Assembly: GCA_028819575.1 (NCBI GenBank)
Contig: JAPPLB010000049.1
Location: 1-56,006 of the forward strand
DNA length: 56,006 bases
Reading direction: 5' to 3'
Source: Bryobacterales bacterium
GTDB lineage: Bacteria > Acidobacteriota > Terriglobia > Bryobacterales > UBA6623
The translations under genes and the position numbers were made by a program. The notes beneath the pieces are model-generated. The model saw only the letters and a program-made list of their open reading frames with translations, ran no database searches and had not been told where the DNA came from. Below, in pieces: positions 23,517 to 32,880 of the stretch (the first letter of the stretch is position 1; each line of letters begins with the position of its first letter).

Positions 23517-25805
23517 TTACCAGTTGGTGGTCAGGCTGAGGTAAACGGCGCGGCCCGGCTCGGGAATCCGTTGGCGGGTGAATGGGTTGGGTGAGTTCAG
23601 GTGCTCGAAATAGTGCTTGTCGCCCAGGTTCTCGACTCCGAAGTGCAGCGTGATCTTTTTGTGCACTTCCGCTCCAAACCGCAGGTCGTGCGTGGTGAAG
23701 CCCGGTGACGGGGTTTCCAGGCGTCTGATCGAGACCCGCTGCTGGTCCCAGACATTGCGGACCGAATACTCGCTCCAGAATCGCCCTGAAGGTTTGAGAA
23801 TGCGTACGCTGGAGTAGACCTCGAAGGGCGCGATGCCAAGGACGGGCTCGTTGAGCTCGTGGTCGTCGGCGATGACCTTGGCGGCGCGGCTGCGGAACTG
23901 GAACCAACGAGAACCACGGTATTCCGCGCCCAACTGATATCCGCGGAACGTCGCGTAGTCGCCGTTGATGTACCGGAAGACGACAGGAGGGCTGAGCGGC
24001 AGGCGTTTCGGCAGGTCTGGGGCAGGGCGGACCGTGATGTAGTCGTTGATGCGGCGCAGGAAACCGCCGGCGCTGAACCGGAAGTCGCGAACGGTGAGGT
24101 CGACGTTCAGGTTGCCTTGCGTGCTGGATTCCGGCTGGATCGCCGGCAGGCCCATGAACTCGGCCGCGACCTGGAAACGAGTGCTCGGAAAGCGGTCGGA
24201 GAAGCGCTCCAGCGCGTTCGCCGTGCGCCGCACGTTGCCCACTCCGGCGGAGAGAGAGACGCCGTCGATGAGGCGGTAGCGGCCCGCGAGGCTGGCGTTG
24301 AAATTCGTTTCGTTCCGGCCGATCCCTTGGCCGGCGTAGGCGAGAAAGAAGTCCGAAGGGCGGCCGGCGTCGACCTGCACGAAATCGGCGCGCGCGCCGG
24401 CGGCAATCTCGCCGCGCTCGAACGCGCCCACGGTCTGCACGTATACGCCCTGGTCGTTGATCGTGGAGTCGGGCCAAACGGCATCGCTGAAGAGCAGCCG
24501 GCCGTCGCGCTGACGGGCGACGTAGCGCTGGGCGTCCTGGTTGAGATGGTAGAAGTCGAAGCCCGTCTGCAGCCGCCACGTCTCGGTGAGGGAGAACTCG
24601 ACACTACCGGAGCCGCCCAGGGTATCGGCTTCCGTGGGGAGTGCGACATCGAGTGCGAAGGGGGGCATTCGGCCCATCATCGGGCGCGCGGTTGGCTTTT
24701 CGCGGTTGCTCATGCGGTGGCTTTTCTTGTTGAGATAGATGTTGCCCTTGATGGCGGTGATGCCGTCAGCCGGGTTTGCGGCGTAGTAGTTGCCGGAGAA
24801 CGATCGCAGAATGAAGTGCTCGGCGGTGAGCAGGCGGCCGGGGTAGTCGACCCCGGTCTGCTCGTCGTAGAAACCGCCAAGCGCGATCTCCTGGTTGCCG
24901 GCCGGATTGAAGCGCAGCTTGCCGCCGAACTGGTGATTGCTGAAGTCGCCGGGCACGGTGATGTCCTTGACCGGTCCACGGTCGCCGGCCCGGTAGTCAT
25001 TGCCCTGGTTTCCCGCGGCGCGCAAGCTGAACCCGAAGCGGTTGTCTCCCGCGAACAGGCGAGCGCGTCCGTAGCGGCCGGAGCCGTTGCTGCGATAGCC
25101 GCTGCCGGTTCCGCCTCCGAACTGCCAGCGGTCAAAGCGCGGAACCTGTGGCGAGTGCACCAGAATGGCGCCGAGCGCGCCGGCGGCCTTGGTGAGGGCG
25201 TAGGGTCCGGTGACGACTTCCACGCTGCTGATGTGGCCCGGCTCGACGTGACTCAGCTCGGAGTCCATGCGGGCAGGACCGGCTGCGAAGGTGCGGGTGC
25301 CGTCGACGACCATGGCGAGCTGGGTTTCGCGCAGTCCTTGCACGACCGGCTCGATGTTGGTGGCGCCTCGGCGCAGCACGTTCACTCCGGGCGTGGCGCG
25401 CAGGTTTTCGATGAGATCGGTGGAGGGGATCGCTGCCAGCTCGGAGGCGCCGGTCTCCTGAACGGCGACGGTGGGCTCCGCTTCCGCTTCGACTTCGATC
25501 GTGGTGGCCACGGTCGCGATCGCCAGGCGGACGACAAGTGTTTTGTCGTCTGAAATGAGAACGAGCTGGGGCTCGAAGCCGTCGGCGGCGACTTCGACGA
25601 TACGGCCGGCTTGATTTCCCTCGAAGGAGGCTTCACCAGCGTCGGAAGTACGGCGCGTTTCGATCTCACGCCCGACGGATGTTTGCAGAGAGACTCGCGC
25701 GCCCGCGATGCGGTCACCGCCGGGATCTTCCACAACGACGGTCACGCTTGCCGCGGCAAGTGTGCAAAACACTAAATGCAATACGAACCCGACTCCGGGT
25801 TTCAT
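23517..25805 (-). CDS. TonB-dependent outer-membrane receptor
   Basis: A 762-residue receptor. A signal peptide (1-20) is followed by a carboxypeptidase-regulatory-like domain (about 22-100, VTVVVEDPGGDRIAGARVSL), then a plug (about 115-230, LIENLRATPGVNVLRRGATN, SVEVVTGPYALTKAAGALGA) and a 22-strand barrel ending in Trp (SLTTNW). A Met-rich loop (ARPMMGRMPPF, near 375) recalls the methionine-rich loops of copper receptors such as OprC/NosA. GGGAGG before the ATG at 25,805 sets the start. A Cys/His-rich exported protein is encoded immediately upstream, supporting metal uptake, probably copper or iron. The substrate assignment is inference. Confidence 0.92.
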   Translation of the reverse strand: MKPGVGFVLHLVFCTLAAASVTVVVEDPGGDRIAGARVSLQTSVGREIETRRTSDAGEASFEGNQAGRIVEVAADGFEPQLVLISDDKTLVVRLAIATVATTIEVEAEAEPTVAVQETGASELAAIPSTDLIENLRATPGVNVLRRGATNIEPVVQGLRETQLAMVVDGTRTFAAGPARMDSELSHVEPGHISSVEVVTGPYALTKAAGALGAILVHSPQVPRFDRWQFGGGTGSGYRSNGSGRYGRARLFAGDNRFGFSLRAAGNQGNDYRAGDRGPVKDITVPGDFSNHQFGGKLRFNPAGNQEIALGGFYDEQTGVDYPGRLLTAEHFILRSFSGNYYAANPADGITAIKGNIYLNKKSHRMSNREKPTARPMMGRMPPFALDVALPTEADTLGGSGSVEFSLTETWRLQTGFDFYHLNQDAQRYVARQRDGRLLFSDAVWPDSTINDQGVYVQTVGAFERGEIAAGARADFVQVDAGRPSDFFLAYAGQGIGRNETNFNASLAGRYRLIDGVSLSAGVGNVRRTANALERFSDRFPSTRFQVAAEFMGLPAIQPESSTQGNLNVDLTVRDFRFSAGGFLRRINDYITVRPAPDLPKRLPLSPPVVFRYINGDYATFRGYQLGAEYRGSRWFQFRSRAAKVIADDHELNEPVLGIAPFEVYSSVRILKPSGRFWSEYSVRNVWDQQRVSIRRLETPSPGFTTHDLRFGAEVHKKITLHFGVENLGDKHYFEHLNSPNPFTRQRIPEPGRAVYLSLTTNW

Positions 25806-25898
25806 GAGTGGAAACCTCCCCAAACTGAACTGATTGTGAATAGCCGAAACCGGTCCCGCCGTTGACGGGTCGGCCGTTGACGATGCGGCGGAATCAGG

Positions 25899-26309
25899 TC
25901 AGGCTCTGGGGGGAGGGTGAGGCGGGGCGGCGAATGCCGGGGCCTCGGATTCGGCGCCGGCGGGCAGGGCTTGTTCGGAAGCCCTGGGGACGGCCAGCTC
26001 GTGCTGCGGAAGCGGTGGTGTCGAGGGGTCGGAGCTTTGAGCCCGCGTCGCGTCATCGGTGCCGCAACGGGTCATGCGGCAACCCTGTTCCGGCTTGGGT
26101 GTTGCTGTGCGCTGTTGGGTTTCGCGATGGCAGCTTGGCGCCTCGGCTTTGGTGTGGTGCTCTTTCTCTTCGAGCCGGCACATCTCGACGCATTGGCAAC
26201 TGCGGCCATGGCGTTCGCAGCGGTCGTCGTCAGAGGCGGCGGCGCTGAGGAGTCCCGGCCACGGAAGCAGCGCGCTGATCACGACGAGCGCGATCACACG
26301 CGTGAGCAT
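25899..26309 (-). CDS. Exported Cys/His-rich small protein
   Basis: A 136-residue protein from the chosen ATG, with a signal peptide at 1-25 (RVIALVVISALLPWPG). The mature N-terminal half has seven Cys (31, 38, 40, 44, 60, 77, 82) and four His (34, 51, 52, 61) in CERHGRSCQCVEMC, EHHTKAEAPSCH and GCRMTRCG. The second half is Pro/Ala-rich and disordered. This composition points to metal binding or disulfide-linked folding. The gene lies 93 bp upstream of the TonB receptor on the same strand, so the two are probably an operon for metal handling. The frame is open for another 60 codons upstream, so an earlier start is possible. No family is recognised. Confidence 0.65.
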   Translation of the reverse strand: MLTRVIALVVISALLPWPGLLSAAASDDDRCERHGRSCQCVEMCRLEEKEHHTKAEAPSCHRETQQRTATPKPEQGCRMTRCGTDDATRAQSSDPSTPPLPQHELAVPRASEQALPAGAESEAPAFAAPPHPPPRA

Positions 26310-26408
26310 GCTTTGGAGTCCGTGGCTCATGTCCTGGCAGTCCGTGGTGAAACCCCGCGTAGAACCGAGAGCGGTGAGGCGCCCGGCTGACAAGGCGCGA
26401 CGAGGGAG

Positions 26409-26423
26409 CATATTGAACATATT
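26409..26423 (-). promoter_or_regulatory. Candidate operator: CATATT direct repeat
   Basis: CATATT-GAA-CATATT lies in an otherwise GC-rich region about 100 bp upstream of the Cys/His-rich protein and the TonB receptor. The direct repeat with a 9-bp period and its AT-rich content could be a regulator or promoter site. No known metal-regulator box can be matched. Confidence 0.25.
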
Positions 26424-26476
26424 TGACCGAGGAGCAACGCTGTTCAGCCGGGATGCATCGCCGCTTGAATGCAGCG

Positions 26477-26500
26477 GGGCTTTTGCCACGGGCTGTCTAG
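26477..26500 (+). repeat. Solo R4 terminal repeat
   Basis: GGGCTTTTGCCACGGGCTGTC matches the right end of the R4 element at 33,120-33,144 (GGGACTTTTGCCACGGGCTG) over about 20 bases with one or two differences. No partner end is visible within several hundred bases. The surrounding 26,310-26,710 otherwise holds no supported gene. Confidence 0.6.
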
Positions 26501-26710
26501 TTTACAAGTTAGCAGACGGGTTGGGAGTGGCAGGTAGAAAACTGATTGTTTTCCGCGTCTGATAGAAGCGTGTCTGTGGATTGACATCCCCGGCTCCGTT
26601 TCTTCCTGTGAGTGTCCCTGTGGATGGGTGCGTCAAAGAATCCGCGATCCGGCAACGAGCTCGATGTCTGAGGTGACGGAGATCCATGGCTTCGACGATA
26701 AACTAGAGGC

Positions 26711-28663
26711 ATGATTCAGATTTCCGGCGGGGCGATGCGCTACGGCGGGCAGGCTTTGTTCGCGGGGCTGGACTGGCTCGTCGGACCGCAAGACCGCATT
26801 GGCATCGTCGGCGAGAACGGCAGCGGCAAGACGACGCTGCTGAAAATCCTTGCCGGGGCCGAGCGCCTCGATGCAGGCGGGATGACGCGGCAGAGGGGCT
26901 TGCAGATCGGCTATCTGCCGCAAGATGGGCTGAGCCTGGCCGGGCGGAAGCTGTTCGACGAGTGCCTGAGCGTGTTTGACGAGGCCATTGCGCTTGAGAA
27001 AGAGCAGGAAGACCTGGCCCACAAGATGAGTGAACTGGACCCGGACAGCGCCGAGTACGGCGCCGTGACGGATCGGTTCCAGTGGGTGATCGACCGCTAT
27101 CAGGCGCTCGACGGCTACGCGAAGGAAGCGCAGGTGGGGACCGTCCTCGACGGGTTGGCGTTTCCCAAGCATGACTGGGAGCGGCCGATCGAGGAGTTTT
27201 CCGGTGGTTGGCAGATGCGCATCGCGCTGGCCAAGCTGCTGCTCGAGAAACCCAACCTGCTGCTGCTCGACGAGCCGACGAACCACCTGGATCTCGAAGC
27301 GCGGAACTGGCTGGAAGAGTACCTGGGGGGTTACCCTTACGCGTTTCTGGTGGTCTCGCACGACCGTTACTTTCTCGATGTGACGGTCAGGAAGATCATC
27401 GAGGTGTGGAACCGGAAGGTCAACTTCTACACGGGCAACTACTCCAAGTATCAGACCCAGAAACGCGAGCGGCTCGAGCAGATCAAGGCGGCGTACAGGA
27501 ATCAGCAGGACCGGATTCACCACCTCGAAACGTTTATCAACCGCTTCCGGTACCAGGCGACGAAGGCGGCGCAAGTGCAGAGCCGGATCAAGGAACTGGA
27601 GAAGATCGAGCGCATCGAGGTGCCGCGGGAAACGCAGACGATTCACTTCAAGTTTCCTCAGCCGGCAGGCAGCGGCCGCGTCGTGGCGCAGTTTCACGGT
27701 GCGGCGAAAAGCTACGGTTCGCTGGAAGTGCTGAAGGACGTGAACTTCACGATCGAACGCGGCGACCGGATCGCCCTGGTGGGAGAAAACGGCGCGGGGA
27801 AGTCCACCTTGATACGGATGCTTGCCGGCGAGGAGCCCTTGACGGCGGGAGCGCAAACGTTCGGTCACAAGGTCGAGATCGATTACTTCGCGCAGGATCA
27901 ATACAAGGCGCTCGACCCGGAGGCGCGTATTCTCGACGATTTGACGCGGCTCGTGCCGCGCTCGAGTGACAGCGAGTTGCGGGGGCTGTTGGGCTGCTTT
28001 CTGTTTTCGGGAGATGACGTCTACAAGCCGATCGGAGTGCTGTCGGGCGGCGAACGGAATCGCTATGCCCTGGCGCGGGTGCTGGTCAAGCCGAGCAACT
28101 TTCTGCTTCTTGACGAGCCGACGAACCATCTCGACATGCGCGCCAAGGACGTTCTGCTCAACGCGCTGCTTGACTTTACCGGGACGGTGGCGTTTGTTTC
28201 CCACGACCGGTACTTCATCGACAGGCTGGCGACAAAAGTGTTCGCGATCGGCGGCGGCGAGGTCGTGGCCTATCTGGGCAACTACGAGGACTACCTGTGG
28301 CAGGCCGGGCGCGCGGCGGAGCCGGGCGAACGTACGCCAGGCGAAGCCGTCAGCGAGTCGCTCAAGGCCGCGCTGCGGTTCAGCGAGGATGAGCAGGCCC
28401 GCCGGAACGGCGCCGCGCCGAAAAAGCGGCGCATGAACCCGATCCAGGCGGAGAAGCTGCGGACGCGTGTCGCCAACCTGGAAGACGAGATCAGCCGTAT
28501 CGAGAGCGAGATCGGCGAGCTGCAGGAAAGCCTCGTGGCGAACTCGAAGAACCACGAGCGATCGGCAGGCATCGTGACGCGGATGCAAGAGCTGCGAGCC
28601 ACGGCGGAGGACCGTGAACAGGAGTGGGCGCAGCTCACCGAAAAGTTGGAATCGGAAGCGTGA
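26711..28663 (+). CDS. ABC-F family ATPase (Uup/EttA-like)
   Basis: A 650-residue protein with two ABC domains and no membrane segments. Domain 1 has Walker A GENGSGKTT (34-42), signature FSGGWQMRIALAKLLL and Walker B LLLLDEPTNHLD. Domain 2 has Walker A GENGAGKST (near 357), signature LSGGERNRYALARVLV and LLLDEPTNHLDM. The linker RYQATKAAQVQSRIKELEKIE is the P-site tRNA interaction motif of ABC-F factors. The last 80 residues form a coiled coil (EKLRTRVANLEDEISRIESEI) as in Uup. It acts on ribosomes in translation or in antibiotic protection; context does not tell which. A very long antisense frame covers it and is not a gene. Confidence 0.94.
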   Translation: MIQISGGAMRYGGQALFAGLDWLVGPQDRIGIVGENGSGKTTLLKILAGAERLDAGGMTRQRGLQIGYLPQDGLSLAGRKLFDECLSVFDEAIALEKEQEDLAHKMSELDPDSAEYGAVTDRFQWVIDRYQALDGYAKEAQVGTVLDGLAFPKHDWERPIEEFSGGWQMRIALAKLLLEKPNLLLLDEPTNHLDLEARNWLEEYLGGYPYAFLVVSHDRYFLDVTVRKIIEVWNRKVNFYTGNYSKYQTQKRERLEQIKAAYRNQQDRIHHLETFINRFRYQATKAAQVQSRIKELEKIERIEVPRETQTIHFKFPQPAGSGRVVAQFHGAAKSYGSLEVLKDVNFTIERGDRIALVGENGAGKSTLIRMLAGEEPLTAGAQTFGHKVEIDYFAQDQYKALDPEARILDDLTRLVPRSSDSELRGLLGCFLFSGDDVYKPIGVLSGGERNRYALARVLVKPSNFLLLDEPTNHLDMRAKDVLLNALLDFTGTVAFVSHDRYFIDRLATKVFAIGGGEVVAYLGNYEDYLWQAGRAAEPGERTPGEAVSESLKAALRFSEDEQARRNGAAPKKRRMNPIQAEKLRTRVANLEDEISRIESEIGELQESLVANSKNHERSAGIVTRMQELRATAEDREQEWAQLTEKLESEA

Positions 28664-29133
28664 CAAAGCCCCTGTGGCTCTGGTGGAGGTGTGCTGCCTA
28701 TTGAAATCGCCAACTCGCACAAGGCCGTGCGGTTCGTCATGTGCATGAACGAGATGCCTGGGTCGTCTTGGTAACGTAGCATTGCTTCGCAGGCGGCGAG
28801 AAAAAGCTATCGTGCGCCGGCGTGCAGAAACCGAAGATACGATTCTGTCGTGACTTTTTCCGAGGGCCGTTCCAGTGGAATTCGCAAGATCCGTGTCGAG
28901 GTCGGTGGTTGGAGCGACATCGTCGCAGATCTCGACGGCTTGAAGGCGAGGGTTGGTTTCTAGCGGCAGCTTGTTGTGCGGGTCCGTGAGAGAGATTGAT
29001 TCCTTGCCCTGAGCCTCGCTATGGAGTCTGCAGGAAATTCCTCGGGCATCGAGGCGGTGAGGCGATTCCAGACCTGACGATATAGGGTCAACCGGTTGGT
29101 CAACCCGGCGCGTACAACGATACAATCCCTCAC
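28664..29133. other. 470-bp intergenic region
   Basis: No gene is supported on either strand and no R2/H7 repeat is present. A short + strand open stretch near 28,860-28,971 has coding-like composition but no start or family match. The only clear structure is the GGTCAACC direct repeat near 29,090. Confidence 0.4.
29086..29105 (+). promoter_or_regulatory. Candidate operator: GGTCAACC direct repeat
   Basis: GGTCAACC occurs twice with a 4-bp spacer (GGTCAACCGGTTGGTCAACC), with the inner palindrome CAACCGGTTG. It lies 28 bp before the start of the galactonate-dehydratase-like gene, the usual place for a repressor site. LacI/GntR-type regulators bind similar symmetric sites, but no regulator gene is adjacent. 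Confidence 0.35.
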
Positions 29134-30360
29134 ATGCAACGTCGGTCGCTGTTGAAATCATCCGCCTTGGCGGCAGGTGCGCTTCTGGGCGGGGGGGAGC
29201 CGGCGCGGGGCGCGATGCCGAAGATGAAGATTACGCGCATCCGCTATTACCACGACCCTCGGGGCCGGCCGATCTTCAATCAGAGCAGCAACGTGATCAC
29301 GGTGGAGACCGATCAGGGTATCACCGGGATCGGCGAGGGCGGCTCGAAGGATACGGTCGAGCAACTCGGGGCCATGATCATCGGTGAGGATCCGGCACGT
29401 ATCGAGCACCTCTGGCAAGTCATGTATCGCGGCTATTTCTATCCGCCCGGCCGCGAGAAGGTTCATGCTCTGGGCGGTCTCGACATGGCCCTGTGGGACA
29501 TCAAGGGCAAGGCGCTCGGCGTCCCGGTCCACGAACTATTGGGCGGTTTGACGCGCGACCATATCGAGTGCTACTCGACCGGATTCCCGCGCCAGGGGAG
29601 CCTCAAGGAAACGGCTCGCGCCTGCATGGAAGCAGGCTTCCGCGCTTTCCGCACGAGCGTGGCAGGACCCGCTGTCGATTCCAACGAGGGGTTCATCTCC
29701 CAGCGTATGGTGGACGAGACGCACCGGCGCTGCCAGCAGATCCGCGAAGGTGTCGGGGCCGACGGCGACTGGGCGATTGACTATCACACTCGCTTGGACG
29801 TGGCGGACGCGGTACGGTTGAGCTCGCTGATCGAAGATCTGACGCCCTATTTCGTGGAGGACCTGATTCGCTCGGAAAACGTCGCCGTGTATGAGACGAT
29901 CCGCGAGAAGGTCAATGTGCCGATCGCTGTGGGTGAGCATTTTGGTGATCGCTGGGACGTGAACGAGCTGATCGAAAACAACTGGATGGACTATTCGCGC
30001 GTGAGCATCCCGAACTCGGGAGGCATCACGGAGTTCATGAAGATCGCAGCCTTGTGCGAGACGCACTATGTGGGGCTGATCCCCCACTTCACCGGACCGA
30101 TTGGCGAGGCGGCGCTTGTGCATTGTTGCGGGGCCTTCTCGGGGCCGGTGATGATGGAGATGACCGGCGATGGCAAGTCCGAACTGCCTCACTTGCCGCA
30201 GTGCTACGACTTCCGTGACGGCAAGATGTGGCCGAACGACCGGCCGGGGCTTGGGGTGGAGTTCGATGCGGAGCGGCTGGATCTGGTGTCTGAGATAACC
30301 GAGTACGCGCGGCCGATTCCGATGTACTTTCGGCCGGATGGGTCGGTGACGAACTGGTAA
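29134..30360 (+). CDS. TAT-exported enolase-superfamily dehydratase (galactonate-dehydratase-like)
   Basis: A 408-residue mandelate-racemase-group enzyme. The leader QRRSLLKSSALAAGALLGG (2-20) is twin-arginine. Metal ligands are Asp216 in AIDYHTRLD, Glu242 in FVEDLI and Glu268 in AVGEHFG. His218 (Asp-Tyr-His) and His318 (IPHFTGPIG) match the acid/base pair of D-galactonate dehydratase, and there is no KxK motif as in mandelate racemase. The likely reaction is dehydration of a sugar acid to a 2-keto-3-deoxy acid, here outside the cytoplasm. The start has no strong ribosome site. The upstream GGTCAACC repeat suggests substrate-dependent control. The exact sugar acid is not determined. Confidence 0.9.
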   Translation: MQRRSLLKSSALAAGALLGGGEPARGAMPKMKITRIRYYHDPRGRPIFNQSSNVITVETDQGITGIGEGGSKDTVEQLGAMIIGEDPARIEHLWQVMYRGYFYPPGREKVHALGGLDMALWDIKGKALGVPVHELLGGLTRDHIECYSTGFPRQGSLKETARACMEAGFRAFRTSVAGPAVDSNEGFISQRMVDETHRRCQQIREGVGADGDWAIDYHTRLDVADAVRLSSLIEDLTPYFVEDLIRSENVAVYETIREKVNVPIAVGEHFGDRWDVNELIENNWMDYSRVSIPNSGGITEFMKIAALCETHYVGLIPHFTGPIGEAALVHCCGAFSGPVMMEMTGDGKSELPHLPQCYDFRDGKMWPNDRPGLGVEFDAERLDLVSEITEYARPIPMYFRPDGSVTNW

Positions 30361-30603
30361 ACACAGCCGGAGCGTAGCTGCAGGTTTCGAGCCGAGCCGG
30401 TGCTCAGCCGATGGAGCAAGCCCAAGGGAAACCCGTGGACCCCGAAGGCGGGGGCCATGCTGCAGTTCCCCCGTATTGACCGTCACGGTTGGAGACCGTA
30501 GGTCTGTTATTCTTAGACCAGCGAACGAGCCTGCGCAACAGGGAAGCATCCCAACCCCGAAGACACTTCAGTCTGAGCTGTCTCCCCGACTCTTCGGCCG
30601 GCC
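30361..30603. other. Intergenic region before lptCA
   Basis: A 243-bp gap between the dehydratase and the LPS-export cluster. No gene, dispersed repeat or convincing promoter is visible to me. Confidence 0.3.
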
Positions 30604-32880
30604 ATGAAGACCCTCCGATTCCTCCTGCTGCTCGGTGTCGGGGTGATGGTCGCCGCGGTCATCTCTGATTACATCGATACTCGAGAGACAAACCTCAGGA
30701 TCCGCGTCGCCGAACCGGATACGATTCCGTCGAACCTCAACACGCAGTCGGGCCGGTGGAGCTGGTCACAGTCGTCAGGGAGCGAACGGGCGATCGAGAT
30801 CACGGCGGGGGGCCTGCGTCAATCGAACGACAGCCTTGTGTTGGACCTGGAGGACGTAGAGCTCAGGATTCTGCACGGCGACCGCGGCACATACGATCTT
30901 GTGGAGACTCCCGCGGCCCTGTTCGATACCCGTAAGGAGCAACTCTACAGCGAAGGCGATGTGTCGATTACGCTGGCGATCCCTTCTCAATCCCGGCAGG
31001 CCGGCCACGTACCGACGCGCATCCACACGTCCGGAGTGACATTCGAGAGCAAGACGGGCATCTGTGTTACGGAGAGGCGCGCCGAGTACGAGTTCGCCGG
31101 AGGACGGGGACATTCGACGGGAGCGTTCTATGATCCGGCTCGGCGCTTCTTTCGGATGGAATCGGACGTGTTTCTCGAGCGTTTCGGCGAGGACGGGCGT
31201 CCGCCGGCCCGAGTGCGAGCCGGGACGATGATCTTCCGCGAGGATTCTCAGATCGTTGATCTGAACGGCGCCGTCTCCGTTGAGCGAGGCTCTGAGCGGC
31301 TCGAGGCCAAACGAGCCTTCGTGCACCTTGACCAAGGCCGGGCACGATGGGTGGACGCCAGGGAGGTGAAGGGCTCGGACCATCAAGGGAACCGGACGGT
31401 GCAGTACGCCTCCCGGCGGCTCTACGTGGCCCTGACGGAAGACCAGATGCTTGACAAGGTCAGGGCCACGGGAGCCGCCACGCTGCAGTCCCGAAGCGGG
31501 TCTTCGCGGATGCGCGCCTGGGGAGATCGCATCGAACTTTACTACGAAACGCGTCCCGGATCGATGGAAAGCCTGCTGCGAAGGGTAAATTTGCGCAATC
31601 AAGCACAGGTGGAAGAACACCCTGCGGCTTCCCGGGGAATCGGTCTTCGCCGCTTGCAGGCCGACTCGATCGAGCTGCGCATGGCCGACAACGGTGAAGA
31701 CCTGCAAACGCTCTCTGCCCTCACTCGCGGCCGCCTCGATTTGGAGCCGGCCGACGAGACAGGCGTTCGTCGGCAACTGGAAGCGGACCGCATCCAGGGC
31801 ATCTACGGGGAGGGCAACCGCCTCGAGTATCTGAAGGCAAACGGCAAGGTCATGGTGGAGAGCATCCCCGGTGCTGATGAGGGGAACGCCGAACACCCAC
31901 CGTTGAAGACCTGGAGTGAGGCGTTCGAGAGCAGTTTCGATCCTGGAACCGGTGAGGCGCGGCTCCTGAAGCAGTGGAACGGATTCGGCTTCCAGCGGGG
32001 GCGCCGCCAGGGCCGTGCGGGCGCGGCGGTATTTGATCCGGCCGGCAATGAAATCGCGTTGAGCACTGATGCGCATGTTTGGGATCTTTCGGGCGCGATT
32101 CGGGCCGACCGCATCCTGTTCGACGAGAATACGGGTGACTACGAGGCTCGCGGCCGAGCCTCATCGAGCTTCACCGAAGCCTCGACTGAAACGGCGTCCC
32201 GAGAGGAGGCGAACGGTTTCTTCGCTCCTGGCCAACCCGTTTTCTCGAGCGCCGAAGAGATCACCTCCCTGCGGGATTCCGGCGTTCTCATCCTCAGTGG
32301 ACAAGCACGTCTTTGGCAGGAACAGAACCGGCTCGAGGCCGACATGATTCGGATTGACAAACCGGCGAAGATTCTGCGGGCGGAAGGGAATGTAGTCAAC
32401 TACCTGACCGAACCGGCGAACGGCGGCAGGCCGGCTGCGAATGACAGACCCGCCGTGGAACAGGTCCGTATTCGTTCGGCTTCCCTCGACTACGACGAGG
32501 AGGAGAAGCTGATGGTCTACGTCGGTTCGGCGGAGTTGCGGCGCGCCGACCTGACCGTTACTTCGGATCGACTGGAGGGGCATCTGGGCTCCGACGAAGA
32601 AACCGGCTCTCGGAACCGGCTCGAGAAAGCGTTCGCGACGGGAAACGTTCGGATCGTCCGGAGAGGCGCCTCCGATGCCCGCCAAGGCGCCGGTCGGAAT
32701 GCGGAATACTACCCCAGGGAATCAAAGGTGATCCTCATCGGAGCACCGGCTTCTGTTCAGGATGGACGCCGTGGGCGGACCGAAGGGGCGCGATTGACCT
32801 ACTATCTCGACGATGATAGGCTGCTCGTTCAGGGCAGCTCACAGGAGCGCGCCCGCACCTTGAGGCGCAAAGCGCCCTAG
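30604..32880 (+). CDS. LPS-export protein, LptC/LptA (OstA-like) fusion
   Basis: A 758-residue bitopic protein. One N-terminal helix (3-22, LRFLLLLGVGVMVAAVI) precedes an LptC-like domain (about 40-190) and then several OstA/LptA-type beta-jellyroll repeats (ADRIQGIYGEGNRLEYLKANGKV; LEADMIRIDKPAKILRAEGNV; TSDRLEGHLGSDEETGSRNR; EYYPRESKVILIG). The pattern 'variable acid-base turn, Ala-x-Gly-x-Val' recurs. It would bridge the inner membrane to the periplasm and carry lipopolysaccharide from LptB2FG towards the outer membrane. E. coli LptC is 191 and LptA 185 residues, so this protein is a fused and expanded version. lptB follows, separated by an R4 element. Confidence 0.82.
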   Translation: MKTLRFLLLLGVGVMVAAVISDYIDTRETNLRIRVAEPDTIPSNLNTQSGRWSWSQSSGSERAIEITAGGLRQSNDSLVLDLEDVELRILHGDRGTYDLVETPAALFDTRKEQLYSEGDVSITLAIPSQSRQAGHVPTRIHTSGVTFESKTGICVTERRAEYEFAGGRGHSTGAFYDPARRFFRMESDVFLERFGEDGRPPARVRAGTMIFREDSQIVDLNGAVSVERGSERLEAKRAFVHLDQGRARWVDAREVKGSDHQGNRTVQYASRRLYVALTEDQMLDKVRATGAATLQSRSGSSRMRAWGDRIELYYETRPGSMESLLRRVNLRNQAQVEEHPAASRGIGLRRLQADSIELRMADNGEDLQTLSALTRGRLDLEPADETGVRRQLEADRIQGIYGEGNRLEYLKANGKVMVESIPGADEGNAEHPPLKTWSEAFESSFDPGTGEARLLKQWNGFGFQRGRRQGRAGAAVFDPAGNEIALSTDAHVWDLSGAIRADRILFDENTGDYEARGRASSSFTEASTETASREEANGFFAPGQPVFSSAEEITSLRDSGVLILSGQARLWQEQNRLEADMIRIDKPAKILRAEGNVVNYLTEPANGGRPAANDRPAVEQVRIRSASLDYDEEEKLMVYVGSAELRRADLTVTSDRLEGHLGSDEETGSRNRLEKAFATGNVRIVRRGASDARQGAGRNAEYYPRESKVILIGAPASVQDGRRGRTEGARLTYYLDDDRLLVQGSSQERARTLRRKAP

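Noticed and set aside
23859-25553. A 564-residue open frame antisense to the TonB receptor
   Set aside because: It mirrors the codon pattern of a clear receptor gene; its translation is Arg/Val/Gly/Asp-rich with no family motif. Long antisense frames are expected in high-GC DNA.
28860-28971. Gene remnant between the ABC-F gene and the dehydratase
   Set aside because: A short open stretch (SSGIRKIRVEVGGW) looks protein-like, but it has no start, ribosome-binding site or recognised family, so I do not call a pseudogene.
26633-29161. An 842-residue open frame antisense to the ABC-F gene and the following gap
   Set aside because: Low-complexity Arg/Leu/His-rich translation without domains; the ABC-F motifs on the other strand are unmistakable.
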